From: DAOTTX01 sp034437515
Lineage (GTDB): Bacteria; Chloroflexota; Anaerolineae; Aggregatilineales; Phototrophicaceae
Length of the DNA stretch: 64,000 nt
NCBI GenBank assembly: GCA_034437515.1
Contig: DAOTTX010000128.1
Location: forward strand, 62,001-126,000
Direction: 5' to 3'
The first letter of the stretch is position 1. Every line of letters begins with the position of its first letter. Under the pieces are notes generated by a model, which made no database searches, had not been told where the DNA came from, and saw only the letters and a list, made by a program, of their open reading frames with translations. Shown here in pieces: positions 44,069 through 53,058 of the stretch. Both the position numbers and the translations under genes were made by a program.

Positions 44069-46283
44069 TTTTATCGCCGTCGCGGTGCTGGTCGCGCTAT
44101 GGTTGCTGTTCTTCTGGCGGCTGCTCACCCCGGTCATTGCCGATCAGGTCTCGATTGTCGAGGGCGATTTTTCCCGGCAATTCGTGACCTTCGGCGCATA
44201 CCAGTATGACCGTTTCACCGCCGGGGAGATACCTTTATGGAACCCCTATAACAACGGCGGCCTGCCCTTCATCGCGGATACACAGGCGGCGGTGTTCTAT
44301 CCCCTGCGCTTGCTGACCATCGCCGTGACGCACATCATCGGCGGGGAGTGGACGTACAACACCCTCCAGATGGAAATGATCGCGCATGTGCTGCTCTACA
44401 CCCTGCTGACCTATCTGTTCGTCCAGCGATTGATCACAGGAAATCGTGCCAGCGTCTACGCCGCGCTGACCGCCGCAATCATCACCGGCTACGGCGGCTT
44501 CATGACCGGCTACCCACCGTTGCAACTCGCGTTACTAGAGGCCGCCGTCTGGTTGCCCCTGGCGCTGCTCGGTGTGCTGGAAGCGTCCCGACATGAAGAT
44601 CGGTTGCGCTGGGCGTGGCTGGCACTCAGCAGTATGGCGCTCGGCCTTTCCTGGATGGCAGGCCACCCGCAGACCAGTTGGTTTGCCACTTACGCTGTTG
44701 TTGGTTATCTGATGTGGCGTGTCTACATACGCCGTTACCGCTGGTGGCAGGGATTGCTCGGCATTGCCTTAATTGGCATTATGACATTCGGGATCGCTGC
44801 CGTGCAACTGCTCCCCGGCCTGGAATATCTCGCCCGGACGATGCGCACCGGCCTCGGCTTTGCGGAGAAAGGCAACGGCTTCCCGCCACGAGATGTACTG
44901 CAATTCGTCATCCCTGGTGTGGTGAGTGTATATTCACCGCTTTATGTTGGGGTCAGCGGCCTTGTCCTCGCCGGGGTTGGCCTCGCCGGTCAAGCGCGTG
45001 ATCGGGTCTTTTTTGCGCTGCTAGCCATTGTCGCACTCATCCTGAGCCTGGGTGCGAACGGTGCGCTTTACCACGCGCTCTATAATGTGTTGCCCGGCCT
45101 GAGTTTCTTTCGTGGGCAGGAACGCGCCGCCTATCTCGTGATGAACGCGCTCGCCGTCCTCGCCGGGTTGGGTGTCGCGCATCTCGGCAAGCAACCGGAC
45201 ACAAAACACCTGCGGCGCGGGGTCTTCGCCTTCGCCGGTATCCTGCTGCTGCTGGCAGGGGCGGTGATCGTCGCGTGGCTCGGTGACCGTGCCGCCTACG
45301 CCGACGAAATCGGCCCGGTGACCTTCAGCGCGGTGATCGCCGGGGTGACGGCGCTGTTACTTACCGTGAAACCGCGCATGGCACTCGTTGGCGTGGTCGC
45401 GCTGGTCGCCTTCGAGTTATTCTCGGTCAACATAGACAACCCCGCTAACTATGCGCCCGTGCCGGCAGCGGAACGCGCCATCATGCAAACACCGCCGCTG
45501 GTCGAGCGCATCCGCGAGGACACCGCCGAAAACGCGCCGCCCTTCCGCGTAGAGGGCAATCAAGTCAACGGCGAGATCGGCATCTACGGTGGCGGCAACA
45601 CCGGCACCCTCTACGAACTTGCCGATATTCGCGGTATCAGCCCGCTGTTCTTGGACGGCCCCCACGCGATCATTCAACGCGAGATGCCACAGCCGGTCGC
45701 CTGGGAGCTTTTCGCCGTGCGTTATGTACTCACCGACGCCGAAGAACTGCCGGTCGCCTCCGACCTGATCGCCCGTGACTATCCCGACGGGCAAACACTT
45801 AACCTGCATCGCCTCAGCGACCCGCGCCCGTTCGCCTACCTGCTCTATGATTACACGCTCGTTGGCGACGATGCCGCCGCCCGTGACCAAATGCGCGACT
45901 CGGCGCTCAATCTGCGTGAGACGGCAGTACTGCACCGCGCACCGACCTACCCCCCGCCGGAAAGCGTCCCGGCACAGGCCGACGCGACCGTCACCGACTA
46001 CGCACCGGAATCGTTCACCGTGCAGGTGGATACACCAGAGAACGCGCTGCTCTCACTCGCACACGTCGATTATCCCGGCTGGGAATTTCGTCTTAACGGC
46101 GAAATGTTGAATGCCATCCGCACCTATGGTGGTCTGACCGCGCTTTCGATCCCGGCGGGGACGTACAATATCACCGCCACCTACGAGCCGATCAGCTTTG
46201 TCACCGGTGCGGGGTTGAGTCTGGTCACCTGGGCGGGATTGTTTATACTCGGCGTGATCGTATTCATCAGGCGCAACAAATGA
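44043..46283 (+). CDS. YfhO-like multi-TM membrane protein
   Basis: 746-aa membrane protein with about 12 hydrophobic segments over the first 480 residues and a C-terminal extracytoplasmic domain of about 240 residues, ending in one more membrane segment. The first loop has the GT-C-like GDFSRQFVTFGAYQYDRFTAGEIPLWNPYNNGG pattern known from YfhO and related glycosyltransferases. The C-terminal DYPGWEFRLNGE region is typical of the family. Start: GTG at 44043 with AGGAA upstream, overlapping the GT4 gene by 26 bases. It probably transfers sugars from lipid carriers to the surface polymer. Confidence 0.85.
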   Translation: MSLSKYRADFIAVAVLVALWLLFFWRLLTPVIADQVSIVEGDFSRQFVTFGAYQYDRFTAGEIPLWNPYNNGGLPFIADTQAAVFYPLRLLTIAVTHIIGGEWTYNTLQMEMIAHVLLYTLLTYLFVQRLITGNRASVYAALTAAIITGYGGFMTGYPPLQLALLEAAVWLPLALLGVLEASRHEDRLRWAWLALSSMALGLSWMAGHPQTSWFATYAVVGYLMWRVYIRRYRWWQGLLGIALIGIMTFGIAAVQLLPGLEYLARTMRTGLGFAEKGNGFPPRDVLQFVIPGVVSVYSPLYVGVSGLVLAGVGLAGQARDRVFFALLAIVALILSLGANGALYHALYNVLPGLSFFRGQERAAYLVMNALAVLAGLGVAHLGKQPDTKHLRRGVFAFAGILLLLAGAVIVAWLGDRAAYADEIGPVTFSAVIAGVTALLLTVKPRMALVGVVALVAFELFSVNIDNPANYAPVPAAERAIMQTPPLVERIREDTAENAPPFRVEGNQVNGEIGIYGGGNTGTLYELADIRGISPLFLDGPHAIIQREMPQPVAWELFAVRYVLTDAEELPVASDLIARDYPDGQTLNLHRLSDPRPFAYLLYDYTLVGDDAAARDQMRDSALNLRETAVLHRAPTYPPPESVPAQADATVTDYAPESFTVQVDTPENALLSLAHVDYPGWEFRLNGEMLNAIRTYGGLTALSIPAGTYNITATYEPISFVTGAGLSLVTWAGLFILGVIVFIRRNK

Positions 46284-46831
46284 CTTCAGCATTGACCCAT
46301 TTTCTCGAACAACACAACCACCCGACCGAACAAACCGTCGATTGGGGTACAGACATTCGCCTGCGGTTGCGCTCCGCGCTGTGTGAAGACCTGCCGCCGC
46401 TGACCTACGTAACATCGGTACGGTGCATCATCTTTCGTGGTGACGAGATCATGTGCATGGGCAACGAAGAAGGTCACCGGCATATTCTCCCTGGCGGCAG
46501 GCGCAAACCAGACGAGACGCTGATGCAAACGCTGCACCGTGAAATTCACGAGGAGACCGGCTGTGTTCTTGATGCGCCGATGCTGCTCGGTTACATCCAT
46601 TTTCATCACCTGAAGCCCAAAACGGCAGCTTACGCCTATCCGTATCCTGATTTCGTCCAACTCATCTACACCGCACAAGCCACCGACCATGACCCGACAA
46701 GTCGCATCGACGACGACGACGAGACACAGGCTGATTTTCACCCGCTAGACGAGGTGAACGCGATGACACTTTCCCCCGATGAGCGCCTCTTTCTCGACAC
46801 CGCGTTAAAAGTCCAGGAGAGCGCCCGATGA
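46280..46831 (+). CDS. Nudix hydrolase
   Basis: 183-aa Nudix protein. The Nudix box GGRRKPDETLMQTLHREIHEETGCV near residues 74-98 fits Gx5Ex7REUxEExGU exactly. The N-terminal extension of about 45 residues (helical) is unusual for small MutT proteins. It is tucked between the YfhO-like gene and the ligase gene with overlapping ends, so it may act on sugar nucleotides or lipid-linked diphosphates, which is an inference. Confidence 0.92.
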   Translation: MTSALTHFLEQHNHPTEQTVDWGTDIRLRLRSALCEDLPPLTYVTSVRCIIFRGDEIMCMGNEEGHRHILPGGRRKPDETLMQTLHREIHEETGCVLDAPMLLGYIHFHHLKPKTAAYAYPYPDFVQLIYTAQATDHDPTSRIDDDDETQADFHPLDEVNAMTLSPDERLFLDTALKVQESAR

Positions 46832-48306
46832 TAAATCGTTCTGACGCCATCCAGAATTTTTTGATGACGATAGATCGTCGTGCTTATAGCCTGCTGGTCG
46901 GTTTGTTGATCGGCGCGGTCGGTGCGGCGATTGCGGTCACCACCGTGATGATGGGCCCCGCTATTGCTACCGGCCTCATCATCGGTTTGCTGGCGGGTTT
47001 GTACGTCCTCACCGATGTGCAGGCCGCGCTTTACGCCATCGTCGCCGTGATGCTGCTGTTACCTTACGGCACACTGCCGTTCGACCTCGGCTTCACGCCC
47101 ACCTTGCTGGATGTGGCAATCAGTGGGTTTCTGTTGATATACCTCGTCCAGTGGATGACGGGTAAGCGCCGCGAACTTCGCCTGACGCCTGTTCATTTGC
47201 TGCTGCTGGTGTACGTTCTGTGGCTGGTTCTGGCGTTCTCCCTGGGGCTGCGCTGGGCACCGATCACCGCTAACGTACTGCGTCAGTTCGCCGGGACTCT
47301 GCTCAGTCTCGGTCTGGTCTTTATCGCCGGGGACTTACTGCGTGACCCGAAGATCTTGCGCCGGTTGGTGCTGGTGGTGATGGTTGTCGTCAGTTTGCAA
47401 GCCCTGTTGACCATCGGCCTGTACGTCCTGCCGGATACCACCGCCGACGCGCTGCTCGCACGGCTCGCTCGTATCGGTTACCCGGCGGGCGGTTCCATCC
47501 GTTACATCGAAGAAAATCCCGCGTTGGCGGAGCGCGCCATCGGCACCTGGATCGACCCTAACTCCCTCGGCGGCATCCTGGCGATCTCGGCGGTGATTAT
47601 CGCACCGCAGGTGTTCGCTCGTAGACCGGTGTTCCGCTACCGGGTTATCACGCTGGGCGTGCTGGCGCTGGTCGGTATCGCGCTATTCCTGACCTACTCA
47701 CGCACCTCCATGCTGGCGATGGCGGTCGGCCTGGGCGTGATCGCCGTTGTGCGCTATCGCCGGTTCATCCCGTTATTGCTGCTGACGGGTTTGCTGATGC
47801 TGCTGTTACCCCAGACCCAGGCTTACGTGGAACGCTTCGCAGAGGCGTTGACGTTCTCCGACCTGGCAAGCCAGATGCGCCTGGGTGAATACACCGATTC
47901 GCTGCGCCTCATCAACCGCTACCCGGTGTTCGGGGTCGGCTTTACCGGCACACCGGATGCCGATATTTACACTGATGTCGCCAATATGTACCTGATTATG
48001 GCAAACCAGATCGGTCTGGTCGGCGTCACAATCTTCCTGGTGTTTATCACCGGCGTCTTTGGCTACGGTGTTTATGCTTACAACATCGCCCGCGCGGACG
48101 ATCAAGTCGCCTCGATTCACCTGGGTTACCATGCCGCGCTGGTGACCGCGCTGGTCAACGCCTTTGGTGATCTCTACTTCTTCCGGCTGGATTTTCAGGC
48201 GTCAATCACCATGTTCTGGTTGACCGTCACGTTGGCATTGGCGAGTTCACGTCTCGCGCTGGAAAGACAACCTGAAACTGAATCGACGGTTGCTAAAGCC
48301 GCCTAG
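46828..48306 (+). CDS. O-antigen ligase/polymerase-like membrane protein
   Basis: 492-aa membrane protein with 11-12 hydrophobic segments. A large extracytoplasmic loop lies around residues 215-240 (GSIRYIEENPALAERAIGTWIDPN), followed by FLTYSRTSMLAMAVG, the Wzy/WaaL-type hallmark. It closes the polysaccharide block and probably polymerises or ligates the surface glycan. The start overlaps the Nudix stop (ATGA); the next gene is rpsF after 121 bases. Confidence 0.9.
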   Translation: MINRSDAIQNFLMTIDRRAYSLLVGLLIGAVGAAIAVTTVMMGPAIATGLIIGLLAGLYVLTDVQAALYAIVAVMLLLPYGTLPFDLGFTPTLLDVAISGFLLIYLVQWMTGKRRELRLTPVHLLLLVYVLWLVLAFSLGLRWAPITANVLRQFAGTLLSLGLVFIAGDLLRDPKILRRLVLVVMVVVSLQALLTIGLYVLPDTTADALLARLARIGYPAGGSIRYIEENPALAERAIGTWIDPNSLGGILAISAVIIAPQVFARRPVFRYRVITLGVLALVGIALFLTYSRTSMLAMAVGLGVIAVVRYRRFIPLLLLTGLLMLLLPQTQAYVERFAEALTFSDLASQMRLGEYTDSLRLINRYPVFGVGFTGTPDADIYTDVANMYLIMANQIGLVGVTIFLVFITGVFGYGVYAYNIARADDQVASIHLGYHAALVTALVNAFGDLYFFRLDFQASITMFWLTVTLALASSRLALERQPETESTVAKAA

Positions 48307-48356
48307 TTCGGGTAGCATTGCGCTTCGACTGATTTATATTGCCGTTGCTGATTTTC

Positions 48357-48372
48357 AGCGGCACTTTCCGCT
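48357..48372 (+). other. Candidate hairpin in the rpsF leader
   Basis: In the 121-base gap before rpsF a hairpin AGCGG/CCGCT (48357-48361 and 48368-48372) can form. Ribosomal operons starting with rpsF often carry an S6:S18 binding leader, but I cannot confirm its conserved structure here. Confidence 0.28.
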
Positions 48373-48427
48373 CCATCCAGCGCACCCGCGTGAAAATGGG
48401 GCTTATTCCAGGGAAAGGAACCCATCC

Positions 48428-48718
48428 ATGAAACGACCCTATGAATTAACATTTATCGTGCGGATTGACCCCAACGAAGAGGTCATGCAGGAAAGCGTCG
48501 ATCAGGTGAAAACCTGGGTAGAGGCTGATGACAAAGGCCGCATCAACCGGATTGACCGTTGGGGCCGGCGTCGCCTTGCCTACGAAATTGACGGTCAGCG
48601 CGAGGGCTTCTACGTTCTCTTCCATGCGGAAGTCGAACCCGATCACATCAACGAAGTCGAGCGTGACCTCAAACTAGCCGACAGCATTTTGCGCTATCTG
48701 GTCGTCAAGCCGGATTAG
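48428..48718 (+). CDS. rpsF: 30S ribosomal protein S6
   Basis: 96-aa S6. Starts KRPYELTFIVRIDPNEEVM; the conserved INRIDRWGRRRLAYEIDGQREGFYVLF and the C-terminal DSILRYLVVKPD are typical. The ATG at 48428 follows GGAAAGGA. S6 pairs with S18 on 16S rRNA. The operon is rpsF-ssb-rpsR, the common bacterial order. Confidence 0.97.
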   Translation: MKRPYELTFIVRIDPNEEVMQESVDQVKTWVEADDKGRINRIDRWGRRRLAYEIDGQREGFYVLFHAEVEPDHINEVERDLKLADSILRYLVVKPD

Positions 48719-48746
48719 TCCGCACTCAGCTACGGAAAGGTTGCCC

Positions 48747-49139
48747 ATGACACGCGGTCTCAACAAGGTGATGATTATCGGCCTCGTCGGCAGAGAGCCG
48801 GAGATGCGCTATACACCCAGCGGGAGACCGGTAACGAGCTTCAGTGTTGCCACCACCCGCAGTTGGACGTCTTCCGAAGGCGAACGGCGGGAAGAAACCG
48901 AATGGTTCAACGTGGTCGCCTGGGGCAACCTCGCAGAAATTTGCAAAACCCACCTTTCGAAGAGCCAACAGGTCTACGTGGAAGGCCGCTTGCAAACACG
49001 CGGCTGGGAAGACGAAACCGGGAAAAAGCACTTTCGCACCGAACTCGTCGCCAATGAGATGATCCTGTTGGGAGAGCGCCATCATAAAAGCGATTTCGAT
49101 TATGACGACGACTTTGACAGCAGCGATTATGCCTTTTAG
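48747..49139 (+). CDS. ssb: Single-stranded DNA-binding protein
   Basis: 130-aa SSB. OB-fold landmarks: LNKVMIIGLVGREPEMRYTPSG at the N-terminus, RREETEWFNVVAWG, LSKSQQVYVEGRL and WEDETGKKHFRTELVANEM. The C-terminal tail is short and acidic (DDDFDSSDYAF), so the partner-docking tip is altered from the classical DDDIPF but keeps acidic residues and the final Phe. ATG at 48747 is chosen over TTG at 48741 by the GGAAAGG spacing. Confidence 0.96.
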   Translation: MTRGLNKVMIIGLVGREPEMRYTPSGRPVTSFSVATTRSWTSSEGERREETEWFNVVAWGNLAEICKTHLSKSQQVYVEGRLQTRGWEDETGKKHFRTELVANEMILLGERHHKSDFDYDDDFDSSDYAF

Positions 49140-49182
49140 CACCCGCTGGTCGGTCGTCTGCCGATAACCTGGAGAATAAACC

Positions 49183-49488
49183 ATGAGTGAAGACGAGAAG
49201 AAAGAATCAAACAGCAGTCGTAGCGATGGTCGCCGCGCACGCACCAACAACCGCGCCCGTTCTAACCGCCGCAGCCGTCGGCGTCGTGGGCGTAACAGCT
49301 ATTGCCCGGATGGGAAATGCTTCGACTACAAGGACTACGAAACCCTGCGCCGCTACCTGACGGACGCCGGGAAGATCAAGCCACGTCGCCAAACCGGGAA
49401 CTGCTCCCGCTGCCAACGTGAACTGGCTCGTGAGATCAAGCGTGCCCGCCATCTGGCCCTGCTGCCTTTCGTCAGCACGGGCGACTAA
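49183..49488 (+). CDS. rpsR: 30S ribosomal protein S18
   Basis: 101-aa S18. A basic N-terminal extension (Arg/Asn-rich, residues 1-38) precedes the core with KDYETLRRYLTDAGKIKPRRQTG and LAREIKRARHLALLPF. Four Cys residues (CPDGKC near 41-46 and CSRC near 73-76) form the zinc-binding C+ version. It ends the rpsF-ssb-rpsR operon. Confidence 0.95.
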   Translation: MSEDEKKESNSSRSDGRRARTNNRARSNRRSRRRRGRNSYCPDGKCFDYKDYETLRRYLTDAGKIKPRRQTGNCSRCQRELAREIKRARHLALLPFVSTGD

Positions 49489-49547
49489 GTCGTTTGAAAG
49501 CACGGCTCCCCGGTGGAGACGTGCGCCCAACGAGGAGCCTTAACAAT

Positions 49548-50942
49548 ATGGCAAAGAAACGCCAAACAACCGGCCTGCCCAAGAAAGAAACCATCCGGCA
49601 AACAGGCGAAGCCGATGGCCCGATGTCAGAATTTCGCACCCGTGCCGAGCGTGATGCCCAGCGCATCCGCTACGTCTACTACAGCATCGGCGCGGTGATC
49701 GCGATTGTCATCGTCGTGCTGATTGCTGCGGTCGGTTTCGACCAGTTCATCAACCCCAATCGCACCGTTGCGACCATCGATGGTACTGAGATCTCCGCAG
49801 AAGATTTCGAGGATCGCGTTCGCTTTGAGCGGTTGGTCATCACCGAGCGCATCAACACCGCCGCTGATGAGATCATCCAGCAGCAAGGCGGCACTGATTT
49901 GGACGCGGCGAACCAGGTCTTGCAGACGAACGTCACGCTCGCCGACGCCTTCCAGGACTTGCAAAACACCGACCAGATCGGCCTGCGCGTCCTCAACACT
50001 ATGATCGAAGATCAACTTATTCTCGAAGAAGCCGAGGAACGCGGCATCACCGCGACCGACGAGGAAATCCAGGAAAAGATCGATGAGATTCTAGGCTTCG
50101 ACGCCGAACTCAACCAGATCTTGCTCGACCCGGAACAAACACCGGAGCCGGAACCGTCAAATACCCCGACGCCGACGCCGCTCGTGTCGCCCACACCATC
50201 ACCGACACCGACCGAAACCCCGGAAGATGAAGAAGGGCCAACCGCGACTCCATCACCGGTAGCGACGATCTCGTCCGCGCAGACACGCACACCGGAACTC
50301 AACCGGCAGGTGTTCGAGAACAATCGTGGGCGCTTCTTTGAGCGGGCGGAAAACATCGCAGGCTACAGCGAAGAAGATGTGCTGCACTACTTCCGCTTAC
50401 AAGTCCTGCGCGATAAGATCGCGGACGAAGTCACACCCGCGCCGGAAACCGAGCCGTTGGTCAGCGCACGCCGCATCGTGGTGGAAACCGAAGAGGAAGC
50501 CCAGCAAATTCTCGAAGCCTTGCAAAATGGTGAATCCTTCGGTGACCTTGCGCGAGTTGCCAGCATTGCGCCCAGCGCCTCACGCGGGGGTGCCGAGGGC
50601 CAACTGCCGACTGAAAACGAAGCCATCGAAGACTTTTACGACGAAGACTTCATCGACGCCTTGAACAACGAGGAAGTCGGCGAACTTGTCGGCCCGGTGC
50701 CCGCCTTCGTCGAAAGTTTCAGCCAGGATCAAGCGCCGATTAATGGCTTCCAGATCATACAGGTGACCTCACGCGATGAGGAAGAACTGACCGAAGAAGT
50801 CAGCCAAGAACGACAGGCCACCGCCTTTGAAGCATGGCTCGACGAACTACGCGATGCCAACAGCGAGGACATCAGCCGCGCTGACTTCTGGCCGGAAATC
50901 GTTCCAATCGACCCGGTTTACGCACCGCGTAGCGCCTACTAA
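49548..50942 (+). CDS. Parvulin-type peptidyl-prolyl isomerase (SurA/PrsA-like)
   Basis: 464-aa membrane-anchored foldase. The N-terminal membrane segment (about residues 43-65) is followed by a SurA-like helical domain (TIDGTEISAEDFEDRVRFERL; MIEDQLILEEAEERGITATDEEI). A Pro/Thr-rich insertion of about 45 residues interrupts it (about 197-245). The rotamase domain lies near 305-430: VSARRIVVETEEEAQQILEAL, GESFGDLARVASIAPSA, and the end NGFQIIQVTSRDE. It probably helps secreted proteins to fold. ATG at 49548 follows GAGGAG. A strong terminator follows. Confidence 0.88.
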   Translation: MAKKRQTTGLPKKETIRQTGEADGPMSEFRTRAERDAQRIRYVYYSIGAVIAIVIVVLIAAVGFDQFINPNRTVATIDGTEISAEDFEDRVRFERLVITERINTAADEIIQQQGGTDLDAANQVLQTNVTLADAFQDLQNTDQIGLRVLNTMIEDQLILEEAEERGITATDEEIQEKIDEILGFDAELNQILLDPEQTPEPEPSNTPTPTPLVSPTPSPTPTETPEDEEGPTATPSPVATISSAQTRTPELNRQVFENNRGRFFERAENIAGYSEEDVLHYFRLQVLRDKIADEVTPAPETEPLVSARRIVVETEEEAQQILEALQNGESFGDLARVASIAPSASRGGAEGQLPTENEAIEDFYDEDFIDALNNEEVGELVGPVPAFVESFSQDQAPINGFQIIQVTSRDEEELTEEVSQERQATAFEAWLDELRDANSEDISRADFWPEIVPIDPVYAPRSAY

Positions 50943-50966
50943 ACCGGCAAATACGACAAAACAGAA

Positions 50967-50996
50967 ACGGCGGACGCCTCATGTCTGCCGTTTTTT
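50967..50996 (+). terminator. Intrinsic terminator after the PPIase gene
   Basis: 9-bp stem ACGGCGGAC/GTCTGCCGT (50967-50975 and 50983-50991, one G-U pair) with a 7-base loop, directly followed by TTTTTT. It lies 25 bases past the stop. Confidence 0.9.
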
Positions 50997-51013
50997 CTTT
51001 ACCCGGCTTACGC

Positions 51014-51019
51014 TATAAT
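51014..51019 (+). promoter_or_regulatory. Consensus -10 box 7 bases before the FHA gene start (leaderless?)
   Basis: TATAAT at 51014-51019 ends 7 bases before the ATG at 51027, so transcription should begin at or next to the start codon. No SD precedes the ATG. The -35 region is the T-tract of the preceding terminator and is poor. Confidence 0.45.
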
Positions 51020-51026
51020 ACCCGCG

Positions 51027-51797
51027 ATGAAGAAACGACATATCGACCGATTGGAAACTCAACTCGAGCAGATCATCGAAGGCGCGTTCAGCAATCTGTT
51101 CGGTAAACGTATACGCGCACAAGACCTCGCATTGCGGCTCGCCCGTGCGATGGAAGATGCCATCCAACCACCGCGCAGTGGTGACCCGCGTCCGATTGCA
51201 CCGGATCGCTATGTGATCCACGCGCACCCTACCACACAAGAACAGCTCATCAAACGTTATCAGAATCTGTCGCAGACCCTCACCACTCATCTAGTCGAAC
51301 TGGCGACAGACGCGGGTTACCGGTTGTTAAACCCACCACAGGTCAAAATTTTAGCTGATACTGAGATTGAGAAAGACATCGTCAACGTCAGCGCCACCCA
51401 TGCGGATAGCAAAGCCATCAGCACAGCCGCTATGCAGCCTATCCAGTTCCCGACGACCGAACGCCCGATCAATCCCCAGCTTATTATCAATAACGACCGG
51501 GTTGTTAAGTTGGAGCGGGACTTTGTGAATATTGGTCGTCACCCAGATAACCACATCATCATCGACGACCCGACCGTCTCACGCCATCATCTGCAACTCC
51601 GGCTCCGCATGGGGGGCTACGCGCTGTTCGACGTTCGCAGCGGCGACTCCAACACCTTAGTGAACAACAATCCCGTCCGTGAACATCGCCTGAAAACAGG
51701 TGACGTGATCCGCATTGGTCGCACACAGATCGTCTACATGGACGAAAACGAGAAAGATACCGACGATCAAGTGACCGAGGCGTTTGATCCTCTCTGA
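51027..51797 (+). CDS. DUF3662 and FHA domain protein (FhaA-like)
   Basis: 256-aa protein. Residues 1-115 are a DUF3662 domain (LETQLEQIIEGAFSNLFGKRI, LALRLARAMEDAI, YVIHAHPTTQEQLI). Residues 165-245 are a FHA domain that binds phosphothreonine: VNIGRHPDNHIIIDDPTVSRHHLQL, with the key Arg, Ser and Arg-His present, then TLVNNNPVREHRLKTGDVIRIG. In actinobacteria such proteins are linked to FtsW/RodA, PBP and Ser/Thr kinase signalling; here FtsW and a PBP homologue lie nearby at 53-56 kb, but no kinase is visible. Confidence 0.92.
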   Translation: MKKRHIDRLETQLEQIIEGAFSNLFGKRIRAQDLALRLARAMEDAIQPPRSGDPRPIAPDRYVIHAHPTTQEQLIKRYQNLSQTLTTHLVELATDAGYRLLNPPQVKILADTEIEKDIVNVSATHADSKAISTAAMQPIQFPTTERPINPQLIINNDRVVKLERDFVNIGRHPDNHIIIDDPTVSRHHLQLRLRMGGYALFDVRSGDSNTLVNNNPVREHRLKTGDVIRIGRTQIVYMDENEKDTDDQVTEAFDPL

Positions 51798-51808
51798 GGT
51801 GCATCCGT

Positions 51809-52252
51809 ATGGAAATCGATGTCGTCTTATTCGTCCTACGAGTGATCTCCGGTTTAGTCTTACTGGCGGTGCTGGGTGCCATTTTTTATTTTGTCTGGCG
51901 TGAATATCGCGTTAGCATCGAACAACTTGAGGCCAATCGCCGCGTCTATGGGCAGCTTGTCGCCCTACAGGAAATCGACGGTTCTTACGTCGCCGTCGGG
52001 GAAACTTACCCGCTGCGACCGCTCACCAGCCTGGGGCGTGCCGCTACCAATGATGTCATCTTGAAGGACACATTCGCCAGCAGCGAACACGCCCACCTGG
52101 TCTTGCGTAACGGGCAGTGGTGGCTGGAAGACCGCCACAGCCGCAACGGGACGACCTTAAACGAACTTCCCATCACCGCGCCCAACATCATGACCGATGG
52201 TGACATCATCGGCATCGGACAAAAACGCTTTCGCTTAGAACTCGAACGTTAG
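51809..52252 (+). CDS. FHA domain membrane protein (FhaB-like)
   Basis: 147-aa protein with one N-terminal membrane segment (residues 7-30) and a cytoplasmic FHA domain at about 70-145. FHA motifs: TSLGRAATNDVILKDTFASSEHAHL and EDRHSRNGTTLNELPI; the phosphopeptide-binding Arg, Ser and His and the RNGT loop are present. It follows the FhaA-like gene after 11 bases, so it is in the same operon, and is probably a partner in phospho-signalling at the cell envelope. Confidence 0.92.
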   Translation: MEIDVVLFVLRVISGLVLLAVLGAIFYFVWREYRVSIEQLEANRRVYGQLVALQEIDGSYVAVGETYPLRPLTSLGRAATNDVILKDTFASSEHAHLVLRNGQWWLEDRHSRNGTTLNELPITAPNIMTDGDIIGIGQKRFRLELER

Positions 52253-52266
52253 GAGCAAAAAAACAT

Positions 52267-53058
52267 ATGGATTTAGGACTCAGAGGTGCAAAGGTACTCG
52301 TCACCGCCGCCAGCCAGGGACTGGGCGCAGCGACCGCCCGCCGTTTCAGTTTGGAAGGCGCAACGGTCATCATCAACAGCCGCAGCCTGACCAAACTCCA
52401 GGACACCGCCAGCGACATCAACCAGGAGAGCGGCAACCCGGTTTTCACCATCGCCGCCGACCTCACCGAACCCGAAGCCGCGCGTGGCCTCGTCGATAAC
52501 GCCGCGGAAATGCTCGGTGGTCTGGATATCATCGTGATCAACGCAGGTGGGCCGCCATCTGGCGGATTTGAGGACATCGACCTCACCACCTGGGAACAAT
52601 CCACCAACCTGACTTTTATGAGCGCGGTACGGTTGGTCAAGGCCGCGCTGCCCTATCTGCGCCGTTCAGACCGCGCCGCTGTCCTAGCGATTCAGTCGAT
52701 TTCAGTCAAGCAACCCATCGAGAACCTGACACTGTCCAACGTCATCCGTCCGGCGGTGATCGGGCTGACAAAGTCGCTCTCACAGGAACTCGGCCCACAG
52801 GGGATACGTGTCAACGCGATCTTACCCGGCACCACCAAAACCGAGCGCGTCGATCAACTGATGAATGCGCGGGCGCGGAAAAACGATACCACGCCGGAGG
52901 AAGAGCGCGAAAAGACCGCCGCCGGCATCCCACTAAAGCGCATCGGCACACCGGAAGAGTTCGCAAATACAGCGGTCTTTCTGTGTGCGCCAGCGGCGGG
53001 GTACATCAACGGGGTCGCCCTGCCCGTCGATGGCGGCGCGATCAAGGCGACTCTGTAG
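52267..53058 (+). CDS. Short-chain dehydrogenase/reductase
   Basis: 263-aa classical SDR fold. Cofactor motif TAASQGLGAATAR near residues 13-25, and VINAGGPPSGG. The catalytic Tyr-x3-Lys is replaced: after the Ser (IQSISVKQP) the sequence reads LTLSNVIRPAVIGLTKSL, so Tyr and Lys are missing. This LSNxxR form occurs in a known SDR subgroup annotated as 3-oxoacyl-ACP reductase-like. The last 17 bases overlap the convergent PBP gene. Activity is uncertain. Confidence 0.9.
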   Translation: MDLGLRGAKVLVTAASQGLGAATARRFSLEGATVIINSRSLTKLQDTASDINQESGNPVFTIAADLTEPEAARGLVDNAAEMLGGLDIIVINAGGPPSGGFEDIDLTTWEQSTNLTFMSAVRLVKAALPYLRRSDRAAVLAIQSISVKQPIENLTLSNVIRPAVIGLTKSLSQELGPQGIRVNAILPGTTKTERVDQLMNARARKNDTTPEEEREKTAAGIPLKRIGTPEEFANTAVFLCAPAAGYINGVALPVDGGAIKATL

